From assembly GCA_021108275.1 (NCBI GenBank), contig JAIORD010000041.1, forward strand, positions 1-64,000: a stretch of DNA of 64,000 nt, given 5' to 3'. Numbering within the stretch: the first letter of the stretch is position 1; every line of letters starts with the position of its first letter. The notes under the pieces are model-generated. The model saw only the letters and a list, made by a program, of their open reading frames with translations, made no database searches and had not been told where the DNA came from. Positions 1 to 8,771 of the stretch are shown piece by piece. Made by a program: the position numbers and the translations under genes. The stretch is from Methanococcoides sp. (lineage in GTDB: Archaea; Halobacteriota; Methanosarcinia; Methanosarcinales; Methanosarcinaceae).

Positions 1-190
1 CATTTTCTAATGCAATGGTAGCGGTTTTATTGATGTTCTCAATTTTACCTTCATGGTCCACAAGGATCATGATCAAAGGAATATCATCAAATATTGATTT
101 TAAGATATCCAGAGTTATAATCGATCCATCCAGAGATCTATAAGATCCTTCGGTAGCCAGATCATTCAGAATATTCTCGTTTTCAATCAT
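1..190 (-). CDS. PAS-domain signalling protein, N-terminal fragment
   Basis: The frame opens at ATG 190 and runs off the left edge, so only about 63 residues are visible. After a short leader the protein reads DDIPLIMILVDHEGKIENIN, the typical start of a PAS sensor domain (a hydrophobic strand followed by D-x-x-G-x-I-x-x-x-N). Histidine kinases and multi-PAS regulators of Methanosarcinaceae commonly begin this way, but the output domain lies outside the window. A purine-rich GGGGCAAACTAAG stretch precedes the ATG. The function beyond sensing or signalling cannot be assigned. Confidence 0.6.
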   Translation of the reverse strand, partial: MIENENILNDLATEGSYRSLDGSIITLDILKSIFDDIPLIMILVDHEGKIENINKTATIALEN

Positions 191-579
191 CTTAGTTTGC
201 CCCTGGAATCCCCATGTACAATATTAAATATATCTATATATACTTCTCCATTATTTATAGTATTATGAAATAAAAATAGATATATTATATAAAGCAAATG
301 TAAGAGATGGAAGGGGCTTTTCAAGGTCATAGCTATAACGACCTCTGCTGAAGCTGTAATGTGAAGAGCACTAAATATCAATATAGTAGTCTTATTTTTT
401 TATATTCACTTTAATAAAAATTCTTACCTTTTGCGAACATCAATACATTTTCTAATATATTTATAATTCTAATATATTTATAATTCTAATATATTTCATA
501 AAATGATCTACGAAACATTAATGTATGGCTTATGTTAACATGTGACATAATCAAATGTACATTAAAAATGGTGATAATT
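191..579. other. AT-rich intergenic region, no gene seen
   Basis: No convincing coding frame is present. The stretch is very AT-rich. It separates the leftward PAS gene from the rightward symporter pair and must hold both promoters. A short tandem repeat lies at 451-496. TATA-like strings occur throughout, so I cannot choose a single promoter. Confidence 0.5.
451..496. repeat. 17-bp tandem repeat, 2.7 copies
   Basis: The unit tctaatatatttataat starts at 451, 468 and 485; the third copy diverges after 12 bases. It lies about 85 bp upstream of the symporter accessory gene. It could be replication slippage in AT-rich DNA or a repeated promoter element. Confidence 0.8.
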
Positions 580-699
580 ATGTTAGGAATAGATGACCCT
601 TATATCTGGATGGCTTATGTGCTTTGCATCATAAGTGCCCTGGGTTGTATAATATATGGTTTATTGAACTGGAATGAAGAAGAGCAGGAGGAACTTTAA
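580..699 (+). CDS. 39-residue membrane protein, symporter small accessory subunit
   Basis: ATG 580 is preceded by GGTGAT at 570-575, and the TAA stop (697-699) overlaps the symporter ATG at 699, so the two genes should be translationally coupled. The product has one hydrophobic helix (residues about 9-29) between a short polar N-terminus and a very acidic C-terminal tail (NEEEQEEL after the final tryptophan-containing turn). Small single-helix partners encoded directly before SSS or NSS transporters are known, for example MetS with MetP, and are needed for transport in the cases studied. I infer the same role here from position and topology. The substrate is unknown. Confidence 0.75.
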   Translation: MLGIDDPYIWMAYVLCIISALGCIIYGLLNWNEEEQEEL

Positions 700-2285
700 T
701 GGCAGTTAGCACACCCTTGCTTGGAGTGATCGTACTTATTTATCTTATGATAATCTTTTACCTTGGATTACTTGGATACAAAAAAACGAAAGAAATAGAC
801 GACTACATGGTAGCCGGAAGAAGTATTCATCCCTACATTCTTGCCCTTTCCTATGGTGCGACCTTTATTAGTACCTCTGCGATAATTGGTTTTGGCGGAG
901 CTGCTGGAGCTTTGGGGATGGGACTTCTCTGGCTGGCAGTGATGAACATCGTCGTAGGTATATTCATTGCTTTTGTTGTATTCGGAAAACGCACAAGGCG
1001 TATGGGTGCCCGCCTTAATGCCGTAACATTTCCGGAGTTTTTAGGCAAACGTTTCCAGTCGCGATTCATACAGGGATTCTCAGGAGCTATCATTGGCATC
1101 TTCATGCCCCTTTATGCAGGTATTGTCCTGATAGGCGGAGCACGTTTTCTTGAGACCACGCTTGGGGTCAATTATGATATTGCAGTACTCATACTGGCGA
1201 TCATAGTAGCTGCTTATGTCATTACCGGCGGGCTGATCGCTGTTATGTACACCGATGCATTGCAGGGCGCTTTTATGTTCATTGGAATGATCGTACTTCT
1301 TGCACTTACATACATCAAGCTTGGTGGTGTAACGGCAGCACACGAAGCACTTTCAGGTATGACAGGACTTGTACCGGAGTCACTTGTTGCCGGAGGACAT
1401 TTGGGCTGGACAACCATGCCAGCGTTCGGATCACCGATCTGGTGGACATTGGTATCCACACTTGTCCTTGGTGTGGGCATAGGGGTTCTTGCACAGCCAC
1501 AGCTTGCCGTCAGATACATGACCGTTGAGAATGACAGGGCACTAAGCCGTGCCGTACTTGTAGGTGGACCTTTCATACTGATGATGACTGGAGTGGCCTT
1601 TACGGTGGGTGCACTTTCAAACGTATATTTCCAGAAAACACAGGGAATTATTGCAGTTGTAGCCGGTAAGGGAAATACTGACCTTATAATTCCAGAGTAC
1701 ATCAACAGTGCTATGCCAGAGCTGTTTGTGGTACTGTTCATGCTGACACTTCTTGCAGCTGCAATGTCAACATTGAGCTCACAGTTCCATACAATGGGAA
1801 CAGCCATCGGACATGACTTCTATCGTGAATTTATCAAGAAAGGAGATGTCGGGCAGACAGTGAACATAACAAGGCTTGGGATCGCTTTGACCATTATTAC
1901 AAGTGTGATCCTTGCATATATACTGCCCATAAGCATCATCGCAAGGGCAACTGCTATTTTCTTCGGTCTCTGTGCAGCGGCTTTCCTTCCCATGTACGTA
2001 GGTGCATTATTCTGGAAGAGGATGACAAGAGAAGGTGCGATCGCGAGTCTTCTGGTGGGTACAGCAGGAAGTTTGTTCTGGTTGACATTCATACATTCAA
2101 AGGAAGCAGTACCTCTTGGCATATGCAAAGCCCTTTTTGGAGTTGATACCTTGCTCACAGGAACATGGACAGTTGTCGACCCCATAATTGTGGCAACTCC
2201 AATTGCAATGATCGTTGCCGTTGGTGTAAGCCTTGTTACAACACCACCATCAGCTGAGCATCTTAAAGACTGTTATGGGAAATGA
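699..2285 (+). CDS. Sodium:solute symporter (SSS family)
   Basis: The 528-residue polytopic membrane protein has about 13 hydrophobic helices, as expected for the SSS family (LeuT-fold). The N-terminus carries the family signature around DDYMVAGRSIHPYILALS and the SYGATFISTSAIIGFGGAAG helix, where the broken helix lines the substrate and sodium path. A ribosome site (aggaggaac) lies inside the preceding gene. The substrate cannot be read from sequence; in methanogens such carriers import compatible solutes, amino acids or organic acids. The length is normal and there is no sign of damage. It forms a two-gene unit with the 39-residue upstream protein and ends at a hairpin terminator. Confidence 0.85.
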   Translation: MAVSTPLLGVIVLIYLMIIFYLGLLGYKKTKEIDDYMVAGRSIHPYILALSYGATFISTSAIIGFGGAAGALGMGLLWLAVMNIVVGIFIAFVVFGKRTRRMGARLNAVTFPEFLGKRFQSRFIQGFSGAIIGIFMPLYAGIVLIGGARFLETTLGVNYDIAVLILAIIVAAYVITGGLIAVMYTDALQGAFMFIGMIVLLALTYIKLGGVTAAHEALSGMTGLVPESLVAGGHLGWTTMPAFGSPIWWTLVSTLVLGVGIGVLAQPQLAVRYMTVENDRALSRAVLVGGPFILMMTGVAFTVGALSNVYFQKTQGIIAVVAGKGNTDLIIPEYINSAMPELFVVLFMLTLLAAAMSTLSSQFHTMGTAIGHDFYREFIKKGDVGQTVNITRLGIALTIITSVILAYILPISIIARATAIFFGLCAAAFLPMYVGALFWKRMTREGAIASLLVGTAGSLFWLTFIHSKEAVPLGICKALFGVDTLLTGTWTVVDPIIVATPIAMIVAVGVSLVTTPPSAEHLKDCYGK

Positions 2286-2301
2286 ACTTTGAAGAATTCT
2301 T

Positions 2302-2330
2302 AGTGGATGGTGTCATCCACTTCTTTTTTT
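2302..2330 (+). terminator. Hairpin terminator of the symporter operon
   Basis: The arms agtggatg (2302-2309) and catccact (2314-2321) close a 4-nt loop and are followed by a T-rich run to 2330. It lies 17 bp after the symporter stop codon. Confidence 0.7.
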
Positions 2331-2382
2331 GTTTATAATTGGAAGTTTTGTAAGGGATAGCTCCATTAATATGATTTTAAGA

Positions 2383-2523
2383 TCAGATCCATCCGAATAA
2401 GAAACATTCAAGAAACCAAAAAAGCAAAGCTATTGTCAATATGAGAAATATCTGCCAGACCTCAACCTTCAAGGATATCTGATTGCCCCCGCTAAATATG
2501 GTTTTGTTACTATAACAGGATTC
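2383..2523 (-). pseudogene. Possible C-terminal relic of a membrane-anchored protein
   Basis: An open frame on the minus strand between stops has no start codon. Its last 35 residues are one strong hydrophobic helix with the pattern L-K-V-E-V-W-Q-I-F-L-I-L followed by L-F-W-F-L-E-C and a stop. That resembles the C-terminal anchor of VWA/BatA-like membrane proteins (E-hW-x-hhLhhAhhhhhhE). The rest of such a gene is absent between here and the asd start. I interpret it as a decayed gene end; it could also be chance. The remainder of the 2331-2725 spacer holds only AT-rich DNA and the asd promoter. Confidence 0.3.
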
Positions 2524-2725
2524 TCATTGCCGAATCCTACTTATGAATTTAATGCTTATGAAGATCAACCAAGATATTATAAGATATTTTATATTATCAT
2601 AAATGAAAATGTTGTGAAAAACCTTTGTTGATGATAGAGTGTTTTAGCATTGGGACTTGAATTGTCGATAGGTTTTTTAAGAATTGGGATTCTATGAACT
2701 TCCAGCAACTAAGGGATGAACTAAA

Positions 2726-3718
2726 ATGAGTTACAAAGTAGGTATTATGGGTGCTACTGGTGCAGTAGGCAGGGAAATCATAGAAGTACTACACGATAGG
2801 AACTTTCCTGTGGAAGAACTAAGGCTTTTTGCATCAGAGAGAAGTGCAGGCAAGATAATAGATACTCCTTTTGGAGCTATTACTATTGAAAATGCTGATA
2901 TGGCAGATTATTCACAACTGAATATTGCATTTTTTGCGATAAGTGGTGACTGGAGCAAGGAAAATGCAGATAAGGCAACAAGTGCCGGCTGCTATGTTAT
3001 CGATAACAGCAGTGCTTTCAGATACGATGATGAGGTTCCGTTGGTGGTACCCGAGATAAATGCCAATGCGATCGGAGATTCTAAGCTTATTGCCAACCCG
3101 AACTGCACAACTGCCATTGCAGCGATCCCCTTATACGCACTTCATAAGGAATATGGGTTGAAGAAGGTCATCATCAGCACTTATCAGGCTACCAGCGGGG
3201 CTGGAGCAGCCGGCATGAGCGAATTGACCGAAGAAACGAAGAACTATCTTGAAGGTAAAGAGGTTAAGAACAAGGTCTTTACATATCCTATCGCTTTCAA
3301 TACGATACCCCATATTGACAGTTTCCAGGAAAACGATTATACCCGTGAGGAAATGAAGGTAGTCTGGGAGACAAGGAAGATATTCTCTGAGCCAGATATC
3401 TCCATCAGCTGTACCTGTGTAAGGATACCGACCATGAGAGTGCATGGTGAGAGCATTGTCATAGAGACAGAAAGAACGATCGATCCGGTTGATGCAAAGA
3501 AATTATTAGGAAAGGTCGAAGGTATTGAATTAAAGGATGATATTGAGAACAATATCTATCCAATGCCATTGAACGCTACTAAAAAGTATGATGTGGAAGT
3601 TGGCAGAATAAGACAGAACCTTGTATTTGGAGACCATGGCCTTGAGTTCTTTGTCTGCGGTGACCAGATCCTTAAGGGAGCAGCCTTGAATGCTGTTCAA
3701 ATTGCTGAAAAGCTCTAA
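2726..3718 (+). CDS. asd: Aspartate-semialdehyde dehydrogenase
   Basis: This enzyme makes L-aspartate 4-semialdehyde from aspartyl phosphate with NADPH, the branch-point step to lysine, threonine and methionine. The 330 residues show the N-terminal Rossmann motif GATGAVG (residues 9-15) and the active-site segment ANPNCTT with the catalytic Cys at residue 127. A later H-G-E-S segment (around residue 240) fits the family's catalytic histidine region. The length matches the shorter bacterial/archaeal form. It stands alone between a spacer with a TATA-like element near 2590 and a terminator hairpin at 3741. Confidence 0.93.
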   Translation: MSYKVGIMGATGAVGREIIEVLHDRNFPVEELRLFASERSAGKIIDTPFGAITIENADMADYSQLNIAFFAISGDWSKENADKATSAGCYVIDNSSAFRYDDEVPLVVPEINANAIGDSKLIANPNCTTAIAAIPLYALHKEYGLKKVIISTYQATSGAGAAGMSELTEETKNYLEGKEVKNKVFTYPIAFNTIPHIDSFQENDYTREEMKVVWETRKIFSEPDISISCTCVRIPTMRVHGESIVIETERTIDPVDAKKLLGKVEGIELKDDIENNIYPMPLNATKKYDVEVGRIRQNLVFGDHGLEFFVCGDQILKGAALNAVQIAEKL

Positions 3719-4389
3719 TATAAAAATACTAATTATATAAAAATGGTCGAAGGTCGTCTGTGACTTTCATCCATTTACTTTTTTATATTTAAGCCAACTA
3801 CTTCTCAGTATTGACATTGCAATGATATATGATCGAGAGGCAAAAGTCATATGACGAAGTTCTAGAGGGGATAGATAGATTATTTCATAATTGAAATTTT
3901 GACTTTTGCCTATGTTCAGTTTGTTTACATGGAATATAAATGTATTCTTGATGAGCATTTTATTATAATCCTACAAAACCTTAATATCGAAGCCCCCAAC
4001 ATTTTAGAAATATGTTGAAAATGTTGAATAATATTAGCATAGTAGGTGCGCACATTGTCGCATATCTGGAAATAATATTAAGAAAATGTAGATGAATATA
4101 AAAAATATATAATTAAAAATATGCTAATGATACGCCCTCTTTTAATTTATTGACTAAATTGGATAAATATTATTTAATAAAAAAATAAATAATTATATAT
4201 TAACATAAAATATTAGGCAATTTTAAACACAATGTTTGAGATGTCCTCGCAATTTATAATAAAGCTTATATATATCATTGTGCATCCATTCCAAAATCAT
4301 AGCTATATGGTGTGATACATAAGGATTTAAATATAATAATCGCATATCTTAAATTGGGTACTTAATGTACTTTATATATAATTGGTACG
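3719..4389. other. 670-bp AT-rich intergenic region
   Basis: Apart from the asd terminator at 3741-3788 I see no convincing gene. A 63-residue minus-strand frame (3767-3958) and a 27-residue frame at 4012-4095 lack ribosome sites and family features. The right end carries TATA-like elements (4326-4340 and 4371-4380) for the regulator that follows. The length is unusual for this compact genome, so an unannotated RNA is possible. Confidence 0.4.
3741..3788 (+). terminator. Terminator after asd
   Basis: The outer arms aaatgg (3741-3746) and ccattt (3771-3776) enclose an inner stem gaaggtc/gactttc with one G-T pair. A T-rich stretch follows to 3788. It sits 22 bp after the asd stop codon. Confidence 0.55.
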
Positions 4390-4398
4390 GTGATGGAC

Positions 4399-4773
4399 AT
4401 GATTAGCACTGGTGGAAAGCTATTAGATGACTCTAGCGAAGAGATTATCGATTCGTTGAAGAGTTTGGGAATGACACGCAACCTTGCGACTACTGTAGCC
4501 TATCTTTCAAATGTGAGCGAATCCTCATCTCAAGAAATAGAGATGAAGACTGGACTCCGTCAACCGGAAGTTAGTGTTGCAATGAGGTCAATGCGCGAGC
4601 ACGATTGGATTTCGGTCCATAATGAAAAGGTTACAGGTAAAGGTAGACCTACGAAGATCTACACTTTGAAAACGCCTTTCAATGATATTGTAAAACATTA
4701 TGAGGCAAAGATCCGAGAAGAGAACGATGCAAGAATGCGTATAATAGATAAATTAAAGGATCTTGCAAAATAA
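4399..4773 (+). CDS. Winged-helix transcriptional regulator
   Basis: The 124-residue protein has a winged helix-turn-helix domain (residues about 25-95). One helix pair contains S-S-Q-E-I-E-M-K-T-G-L-R-Q-P-E-V-S, and a wing with K-G-R-P-T-K-I-Y follows. The C-terminus is charged and probably coiled. The family resembles archaeal TrmB/MarR-like regulators; the precise family is not recognised. ATG 4399 is chosen because GGTGAT (4389-4394) lies just upstream; an in-frame GTG at 4390 and ATG at 4393 are alternatives. A TATA-like element at 4371 is so close that the transcript could be nearly leaderless. It is monocistronic and its target is unknown. Confidence 0.7.
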   Translation: MISTGGKLLDDSSEEIIDSLKSLGMTRNLATTVAYLSNVSESSSQEIEMKTGLRQPEVSVAMRSMREHDWISVHNEKVTGKGRPTKIYTLKTPFNDIVKHYEAKIREENDARMRIIDKLKDLAK

Positions 4774-4851
4774 AGGATATCCAATATAAGGATATCCAAC
4801 TTTTATTTAAATCATTACTTTTTGGCTAGATCGTATTGATCAGCTTTGTTT

Positions 4852-5064
4852 TTAACCGCCGGATATCGCTTTTAAGATGGTGACTGTACCTTCGACAACT
4901 ATATCGTCGATAGGAACAGCTTTTCCATCATTTAATAAAATAACAAGTTCCTGATTGATATCCATAATATTCAGAAGGTCCTCATACGTAGAATCATCAG
5001 GAACGTTTATTATCTGTCCATCCGGGTTATCAGGAAAGATCTTGACTTTAATTGTTGTGCTCAA
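4852..5064 (-). CDS. Ubiquitin-like small modifier / sulfur carrier (ThiS/MoaD/SAMP-like)
   Basis: The 70-residue protein has beta-grasp character and ends in K-A-I-S-G-G, the C-terminal diglycine that ThiS, MoaD and archaeal SAMP proteins need for adenylation. The start is probably TTG 5064, which overlaps the TGA of the upstream 41-residue gene, so the two are translationally coupled. No E1-like or MoeB gene is next to it. It may serve as a sulfur carrier for thiamine, molybdopterin or tRNA thiolation, or as a protein modifier. The sequence alone cannot separate these. Confidence 0.75.
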   Translation of the reverse strand: MSTTIKVKIFPDNPDGQIINVPDDSTYEDLLNIMDINQELVILLNDGKAVPIDDIVVEGTVTILKAISGG

Positions 5065-5186
5065 TCTAGTACTTCACCACCCTCTCCCTTGAGATCGTCG
5101 AGGTTTTCGTGTATCAATTTATCATCCAAAAGCTCAACCTTTTTTACGCCTTTACGTTCAGAATCACGTTTGTTAAATTTAGACAT
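5061..5186 (-). CDS. 41-residue charged protein coupled to the ubiquitin-like gene
   Basis: ATG 5186 is preceded by a good ribosome site (GAGGTGAAAGGT on the minus strand). The stop TGA (5061-5063) overlaps the start of the ThiS/MoaD-like gene. The product is highly charged: a basic N-terminal half rich in K and R, and an acidic C-terminal half with E-N-L-D-D-L-K-G-E-G-G. It has no transmembrane segment or known motif. The tight coupling suggests it acts with the modifier, for instance as a partner, regulator or target. I do not recognise the family. Confidence 0.6.
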   Translation of the reverse strand: MSKFNKRDSERKGVKKVELLDDKLIHENLDDLKGEGGEVLD

Positions 5187-5327
5187 ACCTTTCACCTCAG
5201 TAAATAAGTTGTATCGTATAGTAATTAATCTTTTCTAACCCACTAACCCATCGAACTACTTTTTGTACTAATTAAAATGGGACACTTGCAAGTAATCTTT
5301 AAGTTATATTAGACCCGAACTGACAAT

Positions 5328-5981
5328 ATGTTCAACACATTGATCTTCGACGCAGATGGCGTCCTTGTGAACTCTATGCCATTTCATGCTGATGCATGGA
5401 TACAGACCTTCTCTGAAGTTGGCATCGATGTGGTCAGGCAGGAGATCTATGATATAGAAGGTTCAAACTTCGTAGGAGTTATCGAGCTTATTTTTAAAAA
5501 AGCAGGAAGAGAAACAAGTCCTGAACTGATAGAAAAATTACGTATGAGAAAACGTGAACTTTTCTTCCGATATGAAAAGGTAACTGCTTTCGAGGGCATG
5601 TATGATTTCCTAAAAGAAAAAAAGGACAAGTGCAATTTGGCTGTTGTTTCAGGTTCAGACCGACCTATAATCGATAAAATGTTCAATAAGCTCTATCCTG
5701 ACATATTCGACCTGCTTATCACAGGCGCTGACGTCACCCATGGAAAGCCTCACCCTGAACCTTATCTTAAGGCTGTGGAAAATTTTGGTGTAGAAAAAGA
5801 GAAATGTCTTGTTATCGAGAATGCGCCACTGGGAGTAGAATCTGCAAAGAACGCAGGCCTTTATTGCGTTGCTGTATCAACCCACGTTGACCCGAAAAAA
5901 CTTGAAAAGGCAGATAAGGTCTTTAATGATCACAGTGAACTTCTGGAATTCATGGGAGAGCTGGATCTCAAAAAAGAATGA
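5328..5981 (+). CDS. HAD-superfamily hydrolase (beta-phosphoglucomutase-like)
   Basis: The 217-residue protein has the three core HAD motifs: DADGVLVNS at the N-terminus (motif I, nucleophile and acid/base aspartates), V-V-S-G-S-D (motif II) and, after a lysine in H-G-K-P-H-P-E-P (motif III), the V-I-E-N-A-P-L-G segment (motif IV). The helical cap between motifs I and II is of the phosphoglucomutase/phosphoglycolate phosphatase subtype. It probably dephosphorylates a small sugar phosphate or damaged metabolite; the substrate is not predictable. It is a single gene convergent with aCPSF1; a 7-bp hairpin (5986-6004) lies between the two stops. Confidence 0.85.
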   Translation: MFNTLIFDADGVLVNSMPFHADAWIQTFSEVGIDVVRQEIYDIEGSNFVGVIELIFKKAGRETSPELIEKLRMRKRELFFRYEKVTAFEGMYDFLKEKKDKCNLAVVSGSDRPIIDKMFNKLYPDIFDLLITGADVTHGKPHPEPYLKAVENFGVEKEKCLVIENAPLGVESAKNAGLYCVAVSTHVDPKKLEKADKVFNDHSELLEFMGELDLKKE

Positions 5982-5996
5982 AAGATGGTGTGGATA

Positions 5997-7907
5997 TCAC
6001 ACCAGCCTTATAGTTTCAAGGTTTGTAAGTGCCCGGGTCTCCAGACGATATTTTTTATGCAATGAACTTGCAAGATCGATGCATGAGCGTTCATCACCAT
6101 GCTCAGTGAAAACACGTTCTGGTTGTGGTTTCATCTTCTTGAAGTATTCCATTAACTGTTTTCTGTCCGAGTGCCCGGAGAAACCATCAACTACCTCAAC
6201 GCCCATATTCATCTTTACAACCTCAGTTCCGTTCTTGGATGAAACCGGGATCTCTTTCCAGCCTTTCTGGATACGTCTTCCAAGGGTACCATCTGCCTGA
6301 TAACCGACAAAAACAAGCGTGTTGTTAGGGTCAGGTGCAAAGGCCTTGAAATACTCCATAACAGGTCCTGCGTTCATCATACCGGAGGTAGAGAGGATAA
6401 CGCATGGATGCGGGTCTTCTATGATCTTCTTTCTAAGCTCGTTCGAATCTACCGGTTTGAAGCATTCTGCAAGGAACGGGTTCTGGCCTTTCTGGAATAT
6501 GAGCTTCCTGAGGTTATTGTTCAAATATTCCGGATATGTCGCATGGATGGCTGTTGCTTCCCAGATCATACCATCGAGATATACAGGAACATCATCGATT
6601 ATCCCTCTCCTGATCGCATCTTCAAGAACTATCATAACTTCTTGGCTTCTTCCAACAGCAAAAGCAGGGATAAGCACGATACCTTTGTTATCCAGGGTAC
6701 TCTTTATGATCTGCTGAAGGTTCTTCTCGGCTTCTTTTAGTGATGGCTGTACTGCCGAGGAAGCACCGTATGTGGACTCAGTTATTACGGTTTCGACACG
6801 CGGGAACTTGTTCACGGCAGGATCGAAAAGCCTGGTAGGGCCATATTTGTAATCACCAGTGACAACTACGTTATGTAATCCGTCACCGATATGGAAATGT
6901 GATATTGCGGAACCGATGATGTGTCCTGCATTATGGAATGTCAGCTTGACATCAGGCGCAATATCTGTAACTTCTTCAAAATCAAGTGCAATAGTATGTT
7001 TGAGTGCATCACGCACATTTGTGGATTCGTACGGAGGCTTCTTACCCTCCTTTGCAGCAACATCGATGAAATCAAGCTGCAAAAGTGTCATGATGTCCCT
7101 TGTAGGGGATGTACAATAGATAGGACCTTCATATCCGTATTTGTAAAGCAGCGGAACAAGTCCCTGATGGTCAAGGTGTGCATGTGTAAGCACAACAGCA
7201 TCTATCTGGTTAAGTGGCTGGACTTCCGGCAGATAGAGGTATGGTGTCATATTATCATCAGAACCGACGTTCACACCACAATCGATCATTATCTTGGATT
7301 CAGGTGTTGATAATAGGAAACAACTTCTACCAACCTCTTTACATCCACCAAGGGAGGTCACCCTGACCCAATGGTCCTTGGAAGTACATTCTCTGTGAAT
7401 GTTACGGCCTACAGACTTGAGTATTTCCTTCCTATCCTTATGATTGGTACGCATGAACTCTCTGATGTTCTTCACGGTCCTTGATTTAATTGGAGGTGTA
7501 CGAACCACTTTAGGGGTCCAACCGATCTTTTTCGTGATCTCACGGAGAGTCTCACCATGCTTACCTATTACCAAACCCGGTTTTTCCGCTTCGATAACAA
7601 CTTCCCCTACATCAGGATCAAAATGGAAATTTGATAGAACAGCATCTTTTGGAACGGTATCCTTTATTTTCCCAATAGCTTCTTCGGGAGATACCAATAC
7701 TTTAGGATCAGGACGAACAACGATCCTTGTACGTAGGGTTTTCGCGAGAGTCCTCACGATCTGGCCATTGTCTGCAAAGCTCTTTGGATCCTCAGTATAA
7801 ACAACGAGTTGCGGTCCTTCAAATTCAACACTGGTTATAGTTGTGTTGTCCGGGACCTTTTCTTCAATTTTCTTTTTCAGATCCGCTAATACGTCTTCTA
7901 TTGCCAT
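5997..7907 (-). CDS. fttA: aCPSF1/FttA beta-CASP ribonuclease, archaeal transcription terminator
   Basis: The 636-residue protein has tandem N-terminal KH domains (residues 1 to about 140, with VIGKHGETL near 110) and a metallo-beta-lactamase core with the zinc motif HAHLDHQG (near 241). The beta-CASP insert and C-terminal motifs include F-S-G-H-S-D and the late T-E-H-G-D. The family is the archaeal homologue of the CPSF73 cleavage factor; it cleaves nascent RNA after U-rich tracts and terminates transcription. It lies 101 bp downstream of psmB on the same strand and is probably co-transcribed with it. The length is normal and all metal ligands I looked for are present. Confidence 0.95.
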   Translation of the reverse strand: MAIEDVLADLKKKIEEKVPDNTTITSVEFEGPQLVVYTEDPKSFADNGQIVRTLAKTLRTRIVVRPDPKVLVSPEEAIGKIKDTVPKDAVLSNFHFDPDVGEVVIEAEKPGLVIGKHGETLREITKKIGWTPKVVRTPPIKSRTVKNIREFMRTNHKDRKEILKSVGRNIHRECTSKDHWVRVTSLGGCKEVGRSCFLLSTPESKIMIDCGVNVGSDDNMTPYLYLPEVQPLNQIDAVVLTHAHLDHQGLVPLLYKYGYEGPIYCTSPTRDIMTLLQLDFIDVAAKEGKKPPYESTNVRDALKHTIALDFEEVTDIAPDVKLTFHNAGHIIGSAISHFHIGDGLHNVVVTGDYKYGPTRLFDPAVNKFPRVETVITESTYGASSAVQPSLKEAEKNLQQIIKSTLDNKGIVLIPAFAVGRSQEVMIVLEDAIRRGIIDDVPVYLDGMIWEATAIHATYPEYLNNNLRKLIFQKGQNPFLAECFKPVDSNELRKKIIEDPHPCVILSTSGMMNAGPVMEYFKAFAPDPNNTLVFVGYQADGTLGRRIQKGWKEIPVSSKNGTEVVKMNMGVEVVDGFSGHSDRKQLMEYFKKMKPQPERVFTEHGDERSCIDLASSLHKKYRLETRALTNLETIRLV

Positions 7908-8008
7908 TAAACAGCCTTCCTATTTCAAAAAAGTTAAAAAAATATTATAGTATATTAAAAAAATGTGTGAATTGGACCATAATCCGAAAGAGAATGGTCC
8001 TTTTAAGA

Positions 8009-8641
8009 TCAGTTCAATAGTTCACGCTTTTTCATAACCTCTTCAGGGTCCAGTCTTTCATACTTGTCCTTTGTGATCACAACAACATCAATGTTTTCGC
8101 CTGATGCTGAATCTCTCTTCATAGCATTGTGAAGAGCACGGATAGCAAGATCAACACCTTCCACTACGGTCATATCCTCAGTGTAACGGTCTTCAAGAAC
8201 ACCGTAAGCCATTGGAGAACCGGAACCTGTTGAAACTGCCCTTGTCTCCTCGATATTGCCTCCGAGAGCATCGAGAGAATAGATAGCAGGACCGTTCTTA
8301 TCAACGCCGCCAATAAGCAACTGGACCATAAGTGGATAATATCTCTGACCGCTAAGCATATTCGAAAGAAGGGTGGTAATGCCTTTGATAGTTACTGATT
8401 CCTGCCTGCGCATCTTAAAAAGCTTGGATTCCACACTTATAATACGTACAATCTGCTGTGCATCACCTACAGAACCCGCAGTTGTCATTCCAACCAGATC
8501 ATCGATTTGATAGATCTTCTTTGCGGTCTTACTTGCAATAAAGTGACCCATGGTTGCCCTCTGTTCAGTAGCAAGAACTACACCATCTGTGCAGACTATA
8601 CCTACAGTAGTTGTACCTTTTAAATGCTTATCATTATCCAT
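8009..8641 (-). CDS. psmB: Proteasome beta subunit
   Basis: The 210-residue precursor of the catalytic 20S subunit has a short propeptide (MDNDKHLKG) followed by TTTVGIV. Autocleavage would expose Thr10 as the N-terminal nucleophile. The downstream G-S-G-S-P and the helix with D-R-Y-T-E-D fit the family. With alpha rings it forms the proteolytic core that works with PAN or Cdc48 ATPases. A ribosome site GAGGT lies 8 nt upstream of ATG 8641. aCPSF1 follows on the same strand. The alpha subunit is not in this window. Confidence 0.95.
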   Translation of the reverse strand: MDNDKHLKGTTTVGIVCTDGVVLATEQRATMGHFIASKTAKKIYQIDDLVGMTTAGSVGDAQQIVRIISVESKLFKMRRQESVTIKGITTLLSNMLSGQRYYPLMVQLLIGGVDKNGPAIYSLDALGGNIEETRAVSTGSGSPMAYGVLEDRYTEDMTVVEGVDLAIRALHNAMKRDSASGENIDVVVITKDKYERLDPEEVMKKRELLN

Positions 8642-8723
8642 TAATTATACCTCATAGCAAAAAACGAGAAAATCAATAGGTAAAAATGTGTTTTGCTTCC
8701 CGCAATACAAACCCTCTTTAGGT

Positions 8724-8738
8724 TTTTTATTATATAAC
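8724..8738 (-). promoter_or_regulatory. TATA box of the psmB-aCPSF1 unit
   Basis: Read on the minus strand the element is GTTATATAATAAAAA. Its centre lies about 90 bp upstream of the psmB ATG. Transcription would start near 8706 and give a leader of roughly 65 nt. Confidence 0.5.
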
Positions 8739-8771
8739 TGTTTCCATCCATATACACAGTACTACATAAGA

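Noticed and set aside
187-381. 64-residue minus-strand frame
   Set aside because: No ribosome site and no domain; it overlaps the upstream region of the PAS gene, is AT-rich and looks random.
1214-1807. 197-residue minus-strand frame inside the symporter gene
   Set aside because: Shadow frame; Ser/Thr/Pro-rich composition typical of the antisense of a membrane protein gene.
3767-3958. 63-residue minus-strand frame after asd
   Set aside because: It overlaps the asd terminator and has no family features.
4012-4095. 27-residue plus-strand frame in the 3.7-4.4 kb spacer
   Set aside because: No ribosome site, and no second copy to support it, unlike the mtm microproteins.
5869-6717. Plus-strand frames antisense to aCPSF1
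   Set aside because: They overlap well-supported conserved coding sequence and have no recognisable domain.
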